The translations under genes were made by a program, and so were the position numbers. Below, in pieces: positions 7,547 through 16,820 of a stretch of DNA of 64,000 nt. The notes under the pieces were generated by a model. It saw nothing but the letters and a program-made list of their open reading frames with translations. It ran no database searches and was not told the DNA's origin. Each line of letters opens with the position of its first letter. The first letter of the stretch is position 1. Source of the stretch: Gammaproteobacteria bacterium (lineage in GTDB: Bacteria; Pseudomonadota; Gammaproteobacteria; Xanthomonadales; SZUA-36); contig JAUIBE010000008.1 in assembly GCA_030428105.1 (NCBI GenBank), positions 62,001 through 126,000 of the forward strand, written 5' to 3'.

Positions 7547-7630
7547 CGGACGCCAAACGGGAACATAGCAAGCATCCAGCCTGCCAGTAGGCGTCCTGGT
7601 TAACAGGGGTTCGCCCATGGAGGGATGAGG

Positions 7631-9499
7631 ATGTTTTACAAGCGATTTTCCCGCGAGTTGTTCGTGTCGCTCTTTGCTGCTGGCGTCATGTTGGCCAGCG
7701 ATTCCATGGATGCCGGGGACATCAACCTCGGAACTTCATTCACCTACCAGGGCTACCTCTACGAGGCCGGCGAGGAAGCCTCGGGGGACTACGATTTCAA
7801 TTTCACCCTGTGGGATGACGGCCTGGCCGGCGCGCAGGTTGGTGGACCCCTTTCACCAAGCAACGTCACCGTGGTGGATGGCCGCTTTACCGTGGAGCTG
7901 GACTTCGGCTTCGGCGTGTTCAACGGCTCGCAGCGTTGGCTGGAAATTGAGGTGCGACCCGCCGGTGGCGGCAGTTTCACGTTACTTGATCCGCGCCAAT
8001 TGCTGACGGCAACGCCCTACGCCCAGGCATTGCGACTGCCGTATTACGCTACCCAGCTGCAGAACGGCGCATCTTTCGCCATCACCAACCCGCACGCGTC
8101 CGGCACCGCTGCAATTTTCCAGGTGACCAATGCCGGTAACTCGTACGAAGGTGTGCTGGGCCTGAATGCAGGCAGTGGCGCTGGGGTGCGTGGGCAGTCC
8201 GATGGTTTTGGCCCCGGCGTAGCAGGTGTGGGCTTCTACGGACTGCGTGGTGAAACACCGACCAGTTCGGGTTTCGCGGTGTATGGGCTTAATGCCAATG
8301 GCAACTATGGCTACATCGGCGATGACCAGTATGCGCTGTTCGCACATCATGACCTGAGCGGAAATACGGTCTATGCGGGTCATGAGGATTTTGGCCTGGT
8401 GGCAACCACCACGACGCTCACCTATTTCCAGGACTCCGGGCTTATTGGGCGTAGTGCCACTAATTTCGGGGTGGTCGGGCTTTCCGATGCGACTTCCGGG
8501 GTGATTGGGCAATCTACTTTCGGTGCGTTGTGGCATTTTCCGAACTCAGGAACCAGCGGCTATAGCCCGGATGGATACGGTATTGGGGCAGTTTCAACCA
8601 GCGGCACGGCGGTCTATGCCCATAATCGTGATATCAACACCTACGGCCGACTGGCCACGCCAAATTATGGTGTCTTTGGTCGCAGCCCGGTGAGCGACGG
8701 CGTATACGGCCAGACCAACAGCACATCCGCCAACGTTTCCGGTGTATATGGACTGGTTAACAGTTCCTCCCCGGGCAGTTATTCAACCGGTGTATTTGGC
8801 CAGAATAATGGCACGGGAGGTCTGGGTATCGGGGTGCGTGGCCGGCACAACGGGTCCGGCTGGGGCGTGCTGGGTGAGTCGCCGGATGGGGTGGGGGTTT
8901 ACGGCTCCAGCGCTGGCGGGCTGGCCGGCTATTTTGCCGGTGATGTGATCGTCACTGGCACCTTGTCCGGAACAGTCAGTGTTTCGAAAATCGACCATCC
9001 ACTCGATCCAGAAAACATGTACTTGCATCACTCGGGCGTTGCCTCTTCGGAGATGCTGAATCTTTACAACGGCAACGTGGTGACCGATATCAATGGCCAG
9101 GCCTGGGTAGAGTTGCCACTGTGGTTCGAAGAACTCAACCGGGATTTCCGCTACCAGCTAACGGTCATCGGCCAGTTTGCCCAGGCGATTGTTGCCGAGA
9201 AGGTTTCCGGTGGTCGATTCCTAATAGAAACCGACCGGCCGGACGTGGAGGTCTCCTGGCAGATCAGCGGAATTCGCAACGATGCGTGGGCTAACGCCAA
9301 CCGGCCGGCCGTGGAAGTGGCCAAGGCGGCCGATGAGCGAGGCAAGTATTTGCACCCGCTGGTTTTTGGCGAATCGCCGACGCAAGGTGTCGACTACCAT
9401 GAGGTGCCGGCGGACAAGGTGCAGGCGGACCAGCTTGAGCCCGATGCACAGCCGCTGCAGGCGGTGCCGCAGATGGTTGCTCAAGGCGACACGCCGTAA
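7631..9499 (+). CDS. large secreted repetitive surface protein
   Basis: A 622-residue protein. I start at ATG 7631, 6 nt after GGAGGG; ATG 7625 directly abuts that site. After a signal peptide comes FTYQGYLYEAGEEASGDYDF, then FNFTLWDD and WLEIEVRPAGGGSFTLLDPRQ ending in TATPYA. This N-terminal beta-domain is seen in many extracellular proteins of Planctomycetes and Proteobacteria. Residues about 170-440 are a string of short glycine/tyrosine units (GVRGQSDG, GLRGETPT, GVYGQTNS, GVFGQNNG, GVGVYGSS) typical of trimeric-fibre-like or beta-solenoid regions. The C-terminal about 180 residues form a globular domain with VTGTLSGTVSVSKIDHP and ELNRDFRYQLTVIGQFAQ, as in phage-tail-like or autotransporter-like caps. 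It lacks a GFE tail. Role in adhesion or the cell surface is inference. Confidence 0.75.
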   Translation: MFYKRFSRELFVSLFAAGVMLASDSMDAGDINLGTSFTYQGYLYEAGEEASGDYDFNFTLWDDGLAGAQVGGPLSPSNVTVVDGRFTVELDFGFGVFNGSQRWLEIEVRPAGGGSFTLLDPRQLLTATPYAQALRLPYYATQLQNGASFAITNPHASGTAAIFQVTNAGNSYEGVLGLNAGSGAGVRGQSDGFGPGVAGVGFYGLRGETPTSSGFAVYGLNANGNYGYIGDDQYALFAHHDLSGNTVYAGHEDFGLVATTTTLTYFQDSGLIGRSATNFGVVGLSDATSGVIGQSTFGALWHFPNSGTSGYSPDGYGIGAVSTSGTAVYAHNRDINTYGRLATPNYGVFGRSPVSDGVYGQTNSTSANVSGVYGLVNSSSPGSYSTGVFGQNNGTGGLGIGVRGRHNGSGWGVLGESPDGVGVYGSSAGGLAGYFAGDVIVTGTLSGTVSVSKIDHPLDPENMYLHHSGVASSEMLNLYNGNVVTDINGQAWVELPLWFEELNRDFRYQLTVIGQFAQAIVAEKVSGGRFLIETDRPDVEVSWQISGIRNDAWANANRPAVEVAKAADERGKYLHPLVFGESPTQGVDYHEVPADKVQADQLEPDAQPLQAVPQMVAQGDTP

Positions 9500-9517
9500 A
9501 TCCGCTGCCAGCGTACG

Positions 9518-9539
9518 AAGCCCGGATCCAACCGGGTTT
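9518..9539. terminator. hairpin terminator between convergent genes
   Basis: AAGCCCGG (9518-9525) and CCGGGTTT (9532-9539) pair around a 6-nt loop. A second hairpin, ACCGGG-CAAG-CCCGGG at 9561-9576, is followed by TTTT within 10 nt. Both sit between the convergent surface-protein and subtilisin genes. Confidence 0.55.
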
Positions 9540-9595
9540 CGCGAAGGCTTCCAATACGGTACCGGGCAAGCCCGGGGGTGTTTTGGCGTCGCGGG

Positions 9596-11023
9596 CTATT
9601 CCGTGGCTGACTCGAACCCGGTCTTGAAGATCTCGGCGGGAACGTTCATGGCTGCCTGAACCGCTGCCAGCGCATTGACCCGGCCGTAGCCCAGTTCAAA
9701 CGAGTGGCCTGGGCGGGTCGCGTCCCAGTTGTAGTCGTAACCACCGACCTTGTCGGCCGTGTCCCTCAGGATTTGGCGAATTGTTTCGCTGTCCAGGCCC
9801 GGATTAACCGACAGCATCAGCGCCACCACGCCCGAAACCGTGGGCGCGGCAAAAGAGGTGCCCGAAGTCGAGGCGTAGGCATTGCCGGTGGTGGCGGTGT
9901 ACATGCTCGTTCCGGGCGCAGAAACCTCCACGTCGGGGCCATGGTTGGAGAAGCTGGCGCGCTGGTCTGACTGGTTGGTGGCGCCCACGGAAACGACCAG
10001 CGGGTGAACGCTGGGGTAACCCACCGAGGTGAGCCCATCGTTTCCGGACGCGCAGATTACCGACATGTCGTACGTGTTGCGCGCCATCTCGATGGCGGCA
10101 TCGATCGCGGCCGATTGCCCCACCGTCAGGCTGAGTTGCACCACGTGGGCGCCCATGGCGCCGGAGTAGAGGATGGCGTCGTCCAGGATGGAGCCAACCG
10201 GGGCGCTGTCACCCACACCCGCGATCATCAGTTTGGCGCCGGGCCCGTTCCAGCCGCCAGCGATGCTGGCCACGCCCACCGCGTTGTTGGTCTTGGCGCC
10301 AACCACGCCGGCCACCGAGGTGCCGTGGTAGAACGGACCGGCGATGTCATTGTTGCCGCTGCCGAAATCCCAGCCCAGCCAGTCATCGACGAGGCCGTTG
10401 AGGTCATCGTCCACACCGTTTCCGGTGCTGGGGTCAGCGGGGTCGCTCCAGGGGTCTTCGCCGGCGTTCAGCCAGATGTTCTGGTAAGCATCGGCGCCCA
10501 GGCCCAGGTCTTCGTGGGTGTATTCCGTGCCCGAATCAAGGATGGCAACAATGGCGTTGGGCGAGCCCGCGGTGATATCCCATGCTGCCGGCGCGCTCAC
10601 CGCGGCCGGAAACCACTGGCTGGCATAGCCCGGGTCATTCGGCTCCACGTTGTAGCGACCGATGGTGGTGGGCTCGACAATGTCGACCAGGCCACTTGCC
10701 TGGTAAGCGTCGATGGCGTCGAACACATCCTGTCCGGCCGCCACTTCGATGTCTACGAAACCGGTAGCCGCGCGGCGCAGTTCGGTATGGCCCAGGGTGG
10801 CGTAAAGGTTGTCCTGTTGGTTGCGACTGGCGTCGCCCTTGAACCGCACCGTGATCACCCTGGGGTCGACGGCGAATTGTCGCCCATCCGGGTCGATCTG
10901 CGTCCAGCTTCCGGCGGCGCGCTCAAACGCGCGCTCTCCAATCTGGCGAGTCTGGGCTGCGAGGGGCTGCAGGGCGGCGCTAAGGGTAAGCACGCCGAGT
11001 GCTAACAATCGGAGCTTGTTCAT
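9596..11023 (-). CDS. secreted subtilisin-like serine protease (S8)
   Basis: A 475-residue secreted S8 peptidase. Signal peptide about 1-23; residues about 45-125 look like an inhibitor-type propeptide (VITVRFKGDASRNQQDNLYA, ending near VDIVEPTTIGRYNVEPNDP). The catalytic domain has Asp163 (ILDSGTEYTHED), His233 (YHGTSVAGVVGA), oxyanion Asn328 (ICASGNDG) and Ser390 (SGTSFAAPTVSGVVALML), so the triad is complete. Calcium-binding-like DDDLNGLVDD lies near 205-214. The C-terminus is AEIFKTGFESATE, a short tail after the catalytic domain that resembles the tails of two neighbouring secreted proteins. It is probably an extracellular protease. Divergent from the beta-helix protein at 11141. Confidence 0.93.
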   Translation of the reverse strand: MNKLRLLALGVLTLSAALQPLAAQTRQIGERAFERAAGSWTQIDPDGRQFAVDPRVITVRFKGDASRNQQDNLYATLGHTELRRAATGFVDIEVAAGQDVFDAIDAYQASGLVDIVEPTTIGRYNVEPNDPGYASQWFPAAVSAPAAWDITAGSPNAIVAILDSGTEYTHEDLGLGADAYQNIWLNAGEDPWSDPADPSTGNGVDDDLNGLVDDWLGWDFGSGNNDIAGPFYHGTSVAGVVGAKTNNAVGVASIAGGWNGPGAKLMIAGVGDSAPVGSILDDAILYSGAMGAHVVQLSLTVGQSAAIDAAIEMARNTYDMSVICASGNDGLTSVGYPSVHPLVVSVGATNQSDQRASFSNHGPDVEVSAPGTSMYTATTGNAYASTSGTSFAAPTVSGVVALMLSVNPGLDSETIRQILRDTADKVGGYDYNWDATRPGHSFELGYGRVNALAAVQAAMNVPAEIFKTGFESATE

Positions 11024-11140
11024 GGCTTGTTTATCCGGTTGCGGAGCTGTCGAAGCGCGCTATGTTACTTGGAATACAGCTCAATCTGTTAGCCTAACGT
11101 GCTCTGTTTAACCGACTGATGAATCAAGGGGACTTCCTCA

Positions 11141-13678
11141 ATGGCGCATTCTGCTTTTCGCAGCATGGTTTGCTGCGCGCTCTTGTTCGCGGCAAGTTCG
11201 CACGCTGCAACCATTACGGTCAATGACACCAGCTTCGATGAGGCTGACGATGGCGTTTGCACCTTCGCCGAAGCCATTACCGCGGTGAACGATGATGCGG
11301 CATCCGGCGCGCTGCCAGGCGAGTGCGTGGCAGGGGACGCGGTGGACATCATCGAGTTCGACCTGCCCCTGCCCGCGGTGATCGACCAGCCCTTTATGGT
11401 GAACGTGAATCGCAGCGTCACCATCGAAGGGCCTGGCAAAGACCTGCTCACCATCATGGGCGCCGGCGTCAACCGCATTTTGCAGGTGAGCAATGCCGCG
11501 GTCAGCGAATTCACCATTCGTGACCTGACCTTCAGCGCCGGCTTCGCCAACGACAACCTGCTGGGACTGAGCCCGAGTGGCGGCGCCGTTTTTGTCAACG
11601 CGCATCTTTCACCGGTGACGTTTGAGGATGTCCGCTTTGAGGACTCTTCGGCGGCATTCGCCGGTGGCGGCGTGGCCCTGGTAAACACCACTGCCAGCAT
11701 GTCGGAGCTTTTAACCCTTCGCCGCTGCCACTTTGTAAACAACACCGCCCTTGGAAGCGTGGTTAACAAGATCAGCGGCAACTCTGGCGGGGGCGGGGCG
11801 TTGTACATCGGCGGCAATATCGACGCGCTGATTGAGGACACCACGTTTGAAAGTAACCTCACGCAGATCAACGGCACCGCGCCCAGCGCGCAGGGCGAAA
11901 CCCAGGGTGGGGCGATCTGGATGGTTGCCGCATCGCCCGCCGTTCCTTCCGACGTGCTGATTCGCCGCTCAACGTTCTCCGGCAACTCGGCGGTTGGGCT
12001 GGGCGGCGCTATTGCAGTCGGCATAGGCACCGCCACCGATGATTATTCGAACGTGATCATGCGCCACACCACGATCACCAATAACCATGCTGACAGCAAT
12101 GACAACGGCAGCAATGAATCGGGTGGCGCCATCTACGTGTTGAACGGCGGCAGCGTGACGTTGGCCAACAATATCCTGGCGGGCAACCGCACTGGCGCTT
12201 CGCCAATTGGCTCCTATGACCTGGACGGCGCTTTCAACAGTACCGGTTACAACCTGGTGGGCGACAACCGTGGCGCTGCGACTTCGTTCCCTGCCGGCGA
12301 ACCCAACGGCAACAACGACACCGTCGGAGCGGGGCCAGTCAATGGCATCGACCCCGATTTATTTGCGTTGGGAATGTCTGGTGGCCCTACACCCACCCAC
12401 AGCCCGGCGGCCACCAGCCCGGCCATCGACCAGGGCAGCTGTTCCGCCCAGACCGCCGATCAGCGCGGTTACGCCAACCAGGGCACCGGTTTTCGCATCG
12501 TCGATAACGCACTGGCTTCGAACCTGGATGACGGCTGCGACATCGGTGCGGTTGAGCGCGGCGCCACCTCGGGCAACGCCGCCCCGGTAGCAAACGACGA
12601 CGATTACACGGTGCTCGAGGACGAATTGTTCGCGGTGACCGACCTGGACGGGCAGGGCACGCCTGGCGACAGCAACGATGACGGTGTGTTGGCCAACGAC
12701 ACGGACGCCGACTCCAGCCTGTTTGTCAGCGATGGCGGCGACTTCACGGCCGATGGCCTCGGCGGCGATGTAAGCCTGGCTGCCGATGGCGGATTCACCT
12801 TCCAGCCGCCGGCGGATGTATCCGGCGCGGCCACGTTTGAGTACACCGCCAGCGATGGTGCGGAAAGCGACACAGCGACCGTGACGTTAACCGTGCTGCC
12901 GGTGAATGACGCGCCCAGCTATACCCCCGGTCCTTCGCTGGTTGAGGTGAGCGAGTCGGCAGGCCCACAGACTGTTCCCGGCTGGGCCTCGGATATCGAC
13001 GCTGGCGCGCCCGACGAATCCGGCCAGCAGCTCACCTTCGTGTTCAGTGTTACCCGTGGTGGAGGGTCGTTCTTTATTGACGACCCGGCGATCGACCCGG
13101 TTACGGGGGATCTCACCTTTACCGTCGAAAACGGTGTGACGGGCAGCGCATTTTTCGCGGTCACGCTGGTTGACGATGGCGGCACCGCCAACGGTGGCGA
13201 TGATTCTTCGCCTTTTGCCAACCTGGAGATCCGGGTGAATAGCACGGCGACTACTTCAGACCTGTCCATTATCAAGAGTAACGGGGTGAATGAAGTGGAC
13301 CCGCTGGATGACACGGTCTGGACGCTGCAAATCCAGAATAATGGCCCCGACCCGGTAAGCGGGGTTGTGGTCGAGGACATTCTTCCGCCGGAAGTCACTT
13401 CAGCCAACTGGAACTGCCAGTCAAATGCCCAGGCCACCTGCAGCACCAGCGGCGGGCAAAGTGGCAATGTGAACGAGACCCTGAACCTGGCCAATGGCGG
13501 CGGCGTGCTGATTACGATTCAGGCTGCGATTGACGATGCGGCCACCGGCACGCTGGAGAACACCGCCACACTGACACTGCCCAACGGGGTCAATGACCCA
13601 ACCCCGGGCGATCTTTCCAGCACCGACAGCGATGTGCTGGTTTCGGATGGCACGTTGTTCCGGGACGGCTTCGAGTAG
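11141..13678 (+). CDS. secreted beta-helix protein with Ig-like and DUF11 domains
   Basis: An 845-residue secreted protein: signal peptide to about residue 22 (LLFAASSHA), a CSLREA-like start (DEADDGVCTFAEAITAVNDD) and a right-handed parallel beta-helix to about residue 450 with repeated GGAIYV/GGALYIGG turns, as in pectate-lyase-like adhesins. A linking domain follows with ANDDDYTVLEDELFAVTDLD and GVLANDTDADSS, a cadherin-like/VCBS-type repeat. After a second bacterial Ig-like segment (about 590-705) comes a DUF11 domain (DLSIIKSNGVNEVDPLDDTV, GVVVEDILPPEV). The last residues are GTLFRDGFE. No autotransporter barrel is present, so secretion would be through another system. A surface or matrix role is inference. 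The Shine-Dalgarno sequence AAGGGGA precedes the start. Confidence 0.85.
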   Translation: MAHSAFRSMVCCALLFAASSHAATITVNDTSFDEADDGVCTFAEAITAVNDDAASGALPGECVAGDAVDIIEFDLPLPAVIDQPFMVNVNRSVTIEGPGKDLLTIMGAGVNRILQVSNAAVSEFTIRDLTFSAGFANDNLLGLSPSGGAVFVNAHLSPVTFEDVRFEDSSAAFAGGGVALVNTTASMSELLTLRRCHFVNNTALGSVVNKISGNSGGGGALYIGGNIDALIEDTTFESNLTQINGTAPSAQGETQGGAIWMVAASPAVPSDVLIRRSTFSGNSAVGLGGAIAVGIGTATDDYSNVIMRHTTITNNHADSNDNGSNESGGAIYVLNGGSVTLANNILAGNRTGASPIGSYDLDGAFNSTGYNLVGDNRGAATSFPAGEPNGNNDTVGAGPVNGIDPDLFALGMSGGPTPTHSPAATSPAIDQGSCSAQTADQRGYANQGTGFRIVDNALASNLDDGCDIGAVERGATSGNAAPVANDDDYTVLEDELFAVTDLDGQGTPGDSNDDGVLANDTDADSSLFVSDGGDFTADGLGGDVSLAADGGFTFQPPADVSGAATFEYTASDGAESDTATVTLTVLPVNDAPSYTPGPSLVEVSESAGPQTVPGWASDIDAGAPDESGQQLTFVFSVTRGGGSFFIDDPAIDPVTGDLTFTVENGVTGSAFFAVTLVDDGGTANGGDDSSPFANLEIRVNSTATTSDLSIIKSNGVNEVDPLDDTVWTLQIQNNGPDPVSGVVVEDILPPEVTSANWNCQSNAQATCSTSGGQSGNVNETLNLANGGGVLITIQAAIDDAATGTLENTATLTLPNGVNDPTPGDLSSTDSDVLVSDGTLFRDGFE

Positions 13679-13744
13679 CGGGTTCAGCACCAGGAAACGC
13701 CTTATAATCAGGCCATGATGAGCAGGTTGGTTTACTGAAACACG

Positions 13745-14503
13745 ATGAAATCCAGCGCGACCGTTCTCAGGTTTGCCGATTCTACTGCGCGGGCAAAAAT
13801 TGCCTGCAGCCGTTGTTCGCTGGGTGAGTTGTGCCTGCCACGCGGCCTTTGCGCCCAGGATATCGGCGCGCTCGAGGACATTGTGGACCGTTCCAACCCG
13901 ATGCAGGCGGGAGAGCACGTCTTCAGGGCTGGTGACCCGTTTGAAACGATCACCGTGGTTCGCGCCGGCTGCTTCAAGTCCTACCTGGTGAACGAAGAGG
14001 GCCAGGAGCAGGTGCTGGATTTCGCGTTGCCCGGCGAGATTCTGGGGCTCGATGCAATTCACCGTGGCGCCCATGTTTCGAGCTGCGTGGCGCTGGACAC
14101 CAGCGCGGTGTGCAGCCTGAGTTTTGATTCATTGTCCGAGTTGGCGCGTGGTATTCCCGCGCTGCAATCGGAATTGTTCAGCATCATGAGCCACCGCATC
14201 GCTGACCTCGAAACCGTGTGCGGAGATCACAGCGCCGACCAGCGATTCGCGCTCTTCCTGGAGTCGCTTTCGCAGCGTTATTCGCGTCGTGGCTACTCCA
14301 CCCAGGAATTCACCCTGGCCATGTCGCGGCGCGATATCGCCAGTTACCTGCGCCTGGCAACCGAGACCATCAGCCGTATCCTGGCACGCATGAAGGAAGA
14401 AGGGTTGCTGGAAGTTTCCCGAAACCGCCTCAGGATCCTGGACGCGGACGCACTACACGCCATTGCCCTGGGCGGCAGCGGAAAAGTGTCCGAGAGCGCC
14501 TAG
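13745..14503 (+). CDS. second FNR-type Crp/Fnr regulator
   Basis: A 252-residue paralogue of the regulator at 4402. The cysteine set is C21-x2-C24-x5-C30 plus C114, so an oxygen-sensing [4Fe-4S] cluster is expected here too. The beta-roll has FRAGDPFETITVVRAGCFKS and FALPGEILGLDAI; the helix-turn-helix has RRDIASYLRLATETISRILARM, with the E-x2-S-R recognition motif. The presence of two such proteins in one genome suggests divided regulons or different oxygen/NO thresholds. A TATAAT box lies at 13703-13708, about 40 nt ahead. Downstream, after a 74-nt gap, is a NAD(P)-binding protein. Confidence 0.9.
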   Translation: MKSSATVLRFADSTARAKIACSRCSLGELCLPRGLCAQDIGALEDIVDRSNPMQAGEHVFRAGDPFETITVVRAGCFKSYLVNEEGQEQVLDFALPGEILGLDAIHRGAHVSSCVALDTSAVCSLSFDSLSELARGIPALQSELFSIMSHRIADLETVCGDHSADQRFALFLESLSQRYSRRGYSTQEFTLAMSRRDIASYLRLATETISRILARMKEEGLLEVSRNRLRILDADALHAIALGGSGKVSESA

Positions 14504-14577
14504 ACTCCGTCCCAAAAAGCGGCCACGACCGCGCCCGCCGGAACTTGGGTTGGCCACAACAACAACGAGCACACCCC

Positions 14578-15408
14578 ATGAAAAAACCCCGCCTTAAGAC
14601 AATACTGTTGATTCCCGTGGTGCTGTTCGCCGCGTTCTACCTGTTTGGACTTGTGGTCAACCTGACCGGCAAGAGCGATGTCTTGCCCTTGACCGCAGTG
14701 CCCGAAGGTGGGTTGGACCGCATAGCCATCTTCGGCGCCAGTGGCACGGCGGGAGACGGCATACTCAAGGCCGCCCTGGCGGACCCAAATGTCGGCGCTA
14801 TCCAGGTCATCACCCGCCGATCCACGCCGCGCATTGAAGCCGGCGTGGCGAGCGGCAAAGTGGTGATGAGCACACACATGGACTACCTGGATTACGCACC
14901 GGTGATCGAGCAACTCGCCGACGTCCAGGCGGTTTACTGGGCCATCGGAACCAGCATCCGCAACGTCGATGACGAGACCTACTCGGTGATTCACATCGAC
15001 TTCCCGGTAAATTTTGTCGAGCAGTGGTTGGCGGTCAGCCGCCAACCCGAGATCGAGTTTCACTACATTTCTTCCAGCGACATTTCCGAGGAATCATCCA
15101 TGCACTGGGCGCGGGAGAAGTGGCGGGCCGAGCAGGAGTTGTTCTCACTGGCAAAAGGAGCAAACCTGAAAGTCATTGCCTGGCGCCCCGATTACATTGG
15201 TCCGACGGAGGAAGAAGCCCACATCGGCCAGGACCTGCTCTACTGGTTCTTCGCCCCGGTGGGCGTGGCGGTTCGCGCCCAGCAGATTGGCGAGGCGATG
15301 CTGGAAGTGACCGTGCGCGGCGATGAGTTCGAGAATGGGGACAAGCTCTCGAATCGGAGGATTTTGCGTTACAGCCGGGCGTACCGCGAACGGCTACACG
15401 TTCAGTAG
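14578..15408 (+). CDS. membrane-anchored NAD(P)-binding Rossmann protein
   Basis: A 276-residue protein from ATG 14578 (MKKPRLKTILL). An N-terminal hydrophobic helix (LIPVVLFAAFYLFGLVVNL) should anchor it in the inner membrane. The Rossmann fold starts at RIAIFGASGTAGDGILKAAL, with the nucleotide loop GASGTAGDG, and continues with YWAIGTSIRNVDDETYSVIH and EFHYISSSDISEESSMHWA, resembling the NmrA/HTATIP2-like atypical short-chain dehydrogenase group. The usual Y-x3-K catalytic pair is not obvious. The substrate is unknown. Its last 15 bases overlap the convergent glutamine-synthetase-like gene. Confidence 0.72.
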   Translation: MKKPRLKTILLIPVVLFAAFYLFGLVVNLTGKSDVLPLTAVPEGGLDRIAIFGASGTAGDGILKAALADPNVGAIQVITRRSTPRIEAGVASGKVVMSTHMDYLDYAPVIEQLADVQAVYWAIGTSIRNVDDETYSVIHIDFPVNFVEQWLAVSRQPEIEFHYISSSDISEESSMHWAREKWRAEQELFSLAKGANLKVIAWRPDYIGPTEEEAHIGQDLLYWFFAPVGVAVRAQQIGEAMLEVTVRGDEFENGDKLSNRRILRYSRAYRERLHVQ

Positions 15409-16734
15409 CAGGTACTCGCGCTCCCATGATGAAATGACCTTGTTGAAGGCCTCGAACTCGTGGCTCTTCACTGCCTTGTAGGCGCGAACGAAGGGCTGGC
15501 CCAGCACGTCTTTCAGTTCATCCAGTTCATCCAGTTGGCGTAGCGCTTCATCCAGGCTGCGCGCCACGGCGAGGGGCTCTTCGTAAGCATCGCCCGGGTG
15601 GGGCGGTTGTGGGTCGATGCCGTTCTTCATCCCCAGGTAGCCACAGGCCAGCGAGACGGCGATGGCGAGGTATGGGTTGCAGTCGGCTCCGGGGAAGCGG
15701 TTCTCCACCCTTCGGGCTGCCGGGCCGCTGTCGGGGATGCGGATGCCAGTGGTGCGGTTGTCGTAGCCCCAGTGCATGTTGGTGGGGGCGGCAAAGTCGG
15801 GTGAAAGCCTGCGGTAGGAATTTACGCTGGGGGCGAAGAACGCAATGGCGCCTGGCGTGTACTCCTGCAGCCCGCCAATGAAATGGCGGAAGCGTTCGTG
15901 TTCGGTGCCATCCTGGCGGGTAAAAATGTTCTCTCCCGATTTGCTGTCGACGATGCTCTGGTGAATGTGCAGCGCGCTGCCGGGCTCGCCAGCCATCGGC
16001 TTGGCCATGAATGTGGCGAAGACGCCATGGCGCAGCGCGGTTTCCCGCAGGGTTCGCTTGAAGATGAACACCTGGTCGGCGAGGTCCAGCGGGTCGCCGT
16101 GAAGGAAGTTGACCTCCATCTGCGCCAGTCCTGATTCGTGGATCAGGGTGTCGACATCCAGGTTTAGGACCTCGCAGTAGTCGTACATGGCCTCGACGAT
16201 GTGTTCGAACTCGTTCACCGCATCGATGCTGTACGACTGCCTCCCGGCCTCGCGCCGCCCGGAGCGGCCGACAGGCGGGGCAAGCTCCTGGTCGGGGTCG
16301 GTGTTTTTCTGCACCAGGTAGAATTCGACCTCGGGCGCGACGATGGGCTGCCAGCCCTCGGCCTTGTACAGATCCAGCACTTTTCGCAAAACATTGCGCG
16401 TGGCCAGCGGGTGCAGCCCGCCTTCGCGCAGGTAGCAGTCGTGGATGATCAGCGCGGTCGGCTCATCGGCCCACGGCACCATGCGCATGGTGTTGGGGTC
16501 GGGCTCCAGGATCATGTCGCTGTCGGTGGGCCCGATCAGCTCGGTTTCCTGCTCGGTGTAGTCGCCAGTCACCGTCGAGACCAGGATGGCCTGGGGCAGG
16601 CGGCTGTCTTCCTTGATGAATTTATCGGCCGGGATAAACTTGCCGCGGGCATTGCCGGTCATGTCCGGAACAATGCATTCCACTTCCGAAATGCTGTTTT
16701 CACGCAGCCACTTGTCGATTACGGGCAATGACAT
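15394..16734 (-). CDS. glutamine synthetase family, PuuA-like gamma-glutamylpolyamine synthetase
   Basis: A 446-residue glutamine-synthetase-fold enzyme. The beta-Grasp N-terminus begins VECIVPDMTGNARGKFIPAD. The catalytic barrel contains PEVEFYLVQK, HESGLAQMEVNF, FMAKPMAGEPGSALHIHQS, NSYRRLSPDFAAPTNMHWGY and RVENRFPGADCNPYLAIAV, which carry the Glu/His metal ligands and the ATP/phosphate contacts. The short length and NMHWGYDNR signature fit the PuuA/GlnA-like group that ligates glutamate to putrescine or related amines rather than ammonia. The ornithine decarboxylase and homospermidine synthase genes at 57-60 kb make a polyamine substrate plausible. A CAGGTGA ribosome-binding site precedes ATG 16734. 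Confidence 0.85.
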   Translation of the reverse strand: MSLPVIDKWLRENSISEVECIVPDMTGNARGKFIPADKFIKEDSRLPQAILVSTVTGDYTEQETELIGPTDSDMILEPDPNTMRMVPWADEPTALIIHDCYLREGGLHPLATRNVLRKVLDLYKAEGWQPIVAPEVEFYLVQKNTDPDQELAPPVGRSGRREAGRQSYSIDAVNEFEHIVEAMYDYCEVLNLDVDTLIHESGLAQMEVNFLHGDPLDLADQVFIFKRTLRETALRHGVFATFMAKPMAGEPGSALHIHQSIVDSKSGENIFTRQDGTEHERFRHFIGGLQEYTPGAIAFFAPSVNSYRRLSPDFAAPTNMHWGYDNRTTGIRIPDSGPAARRVENRFPGADCNPYLAIAVSLACGYLGMKNGIDPQPPHPGDAYEEPLAVARSLDEALRQLDELDELKDVLGQPFVRAYKAVKSHEFEAFNKVISSWEREYLLLNV

Positions 16735-16820
16735 GGGTCACCTGGAATAAGAGCGGGGTTACAAGTGCGTAGCATAACCACGAAAGCGCTTTGGTGATGA
16801 AAAATATGCATACTTTGAGC

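Noticed and set aside
10004-11005. 333-codon open frame on the + strand
   Set aside because: It is antisense to the subtilisin gene, whose catalytic triad and signal peptide are intact. High GC content keeps the opposite frame open.
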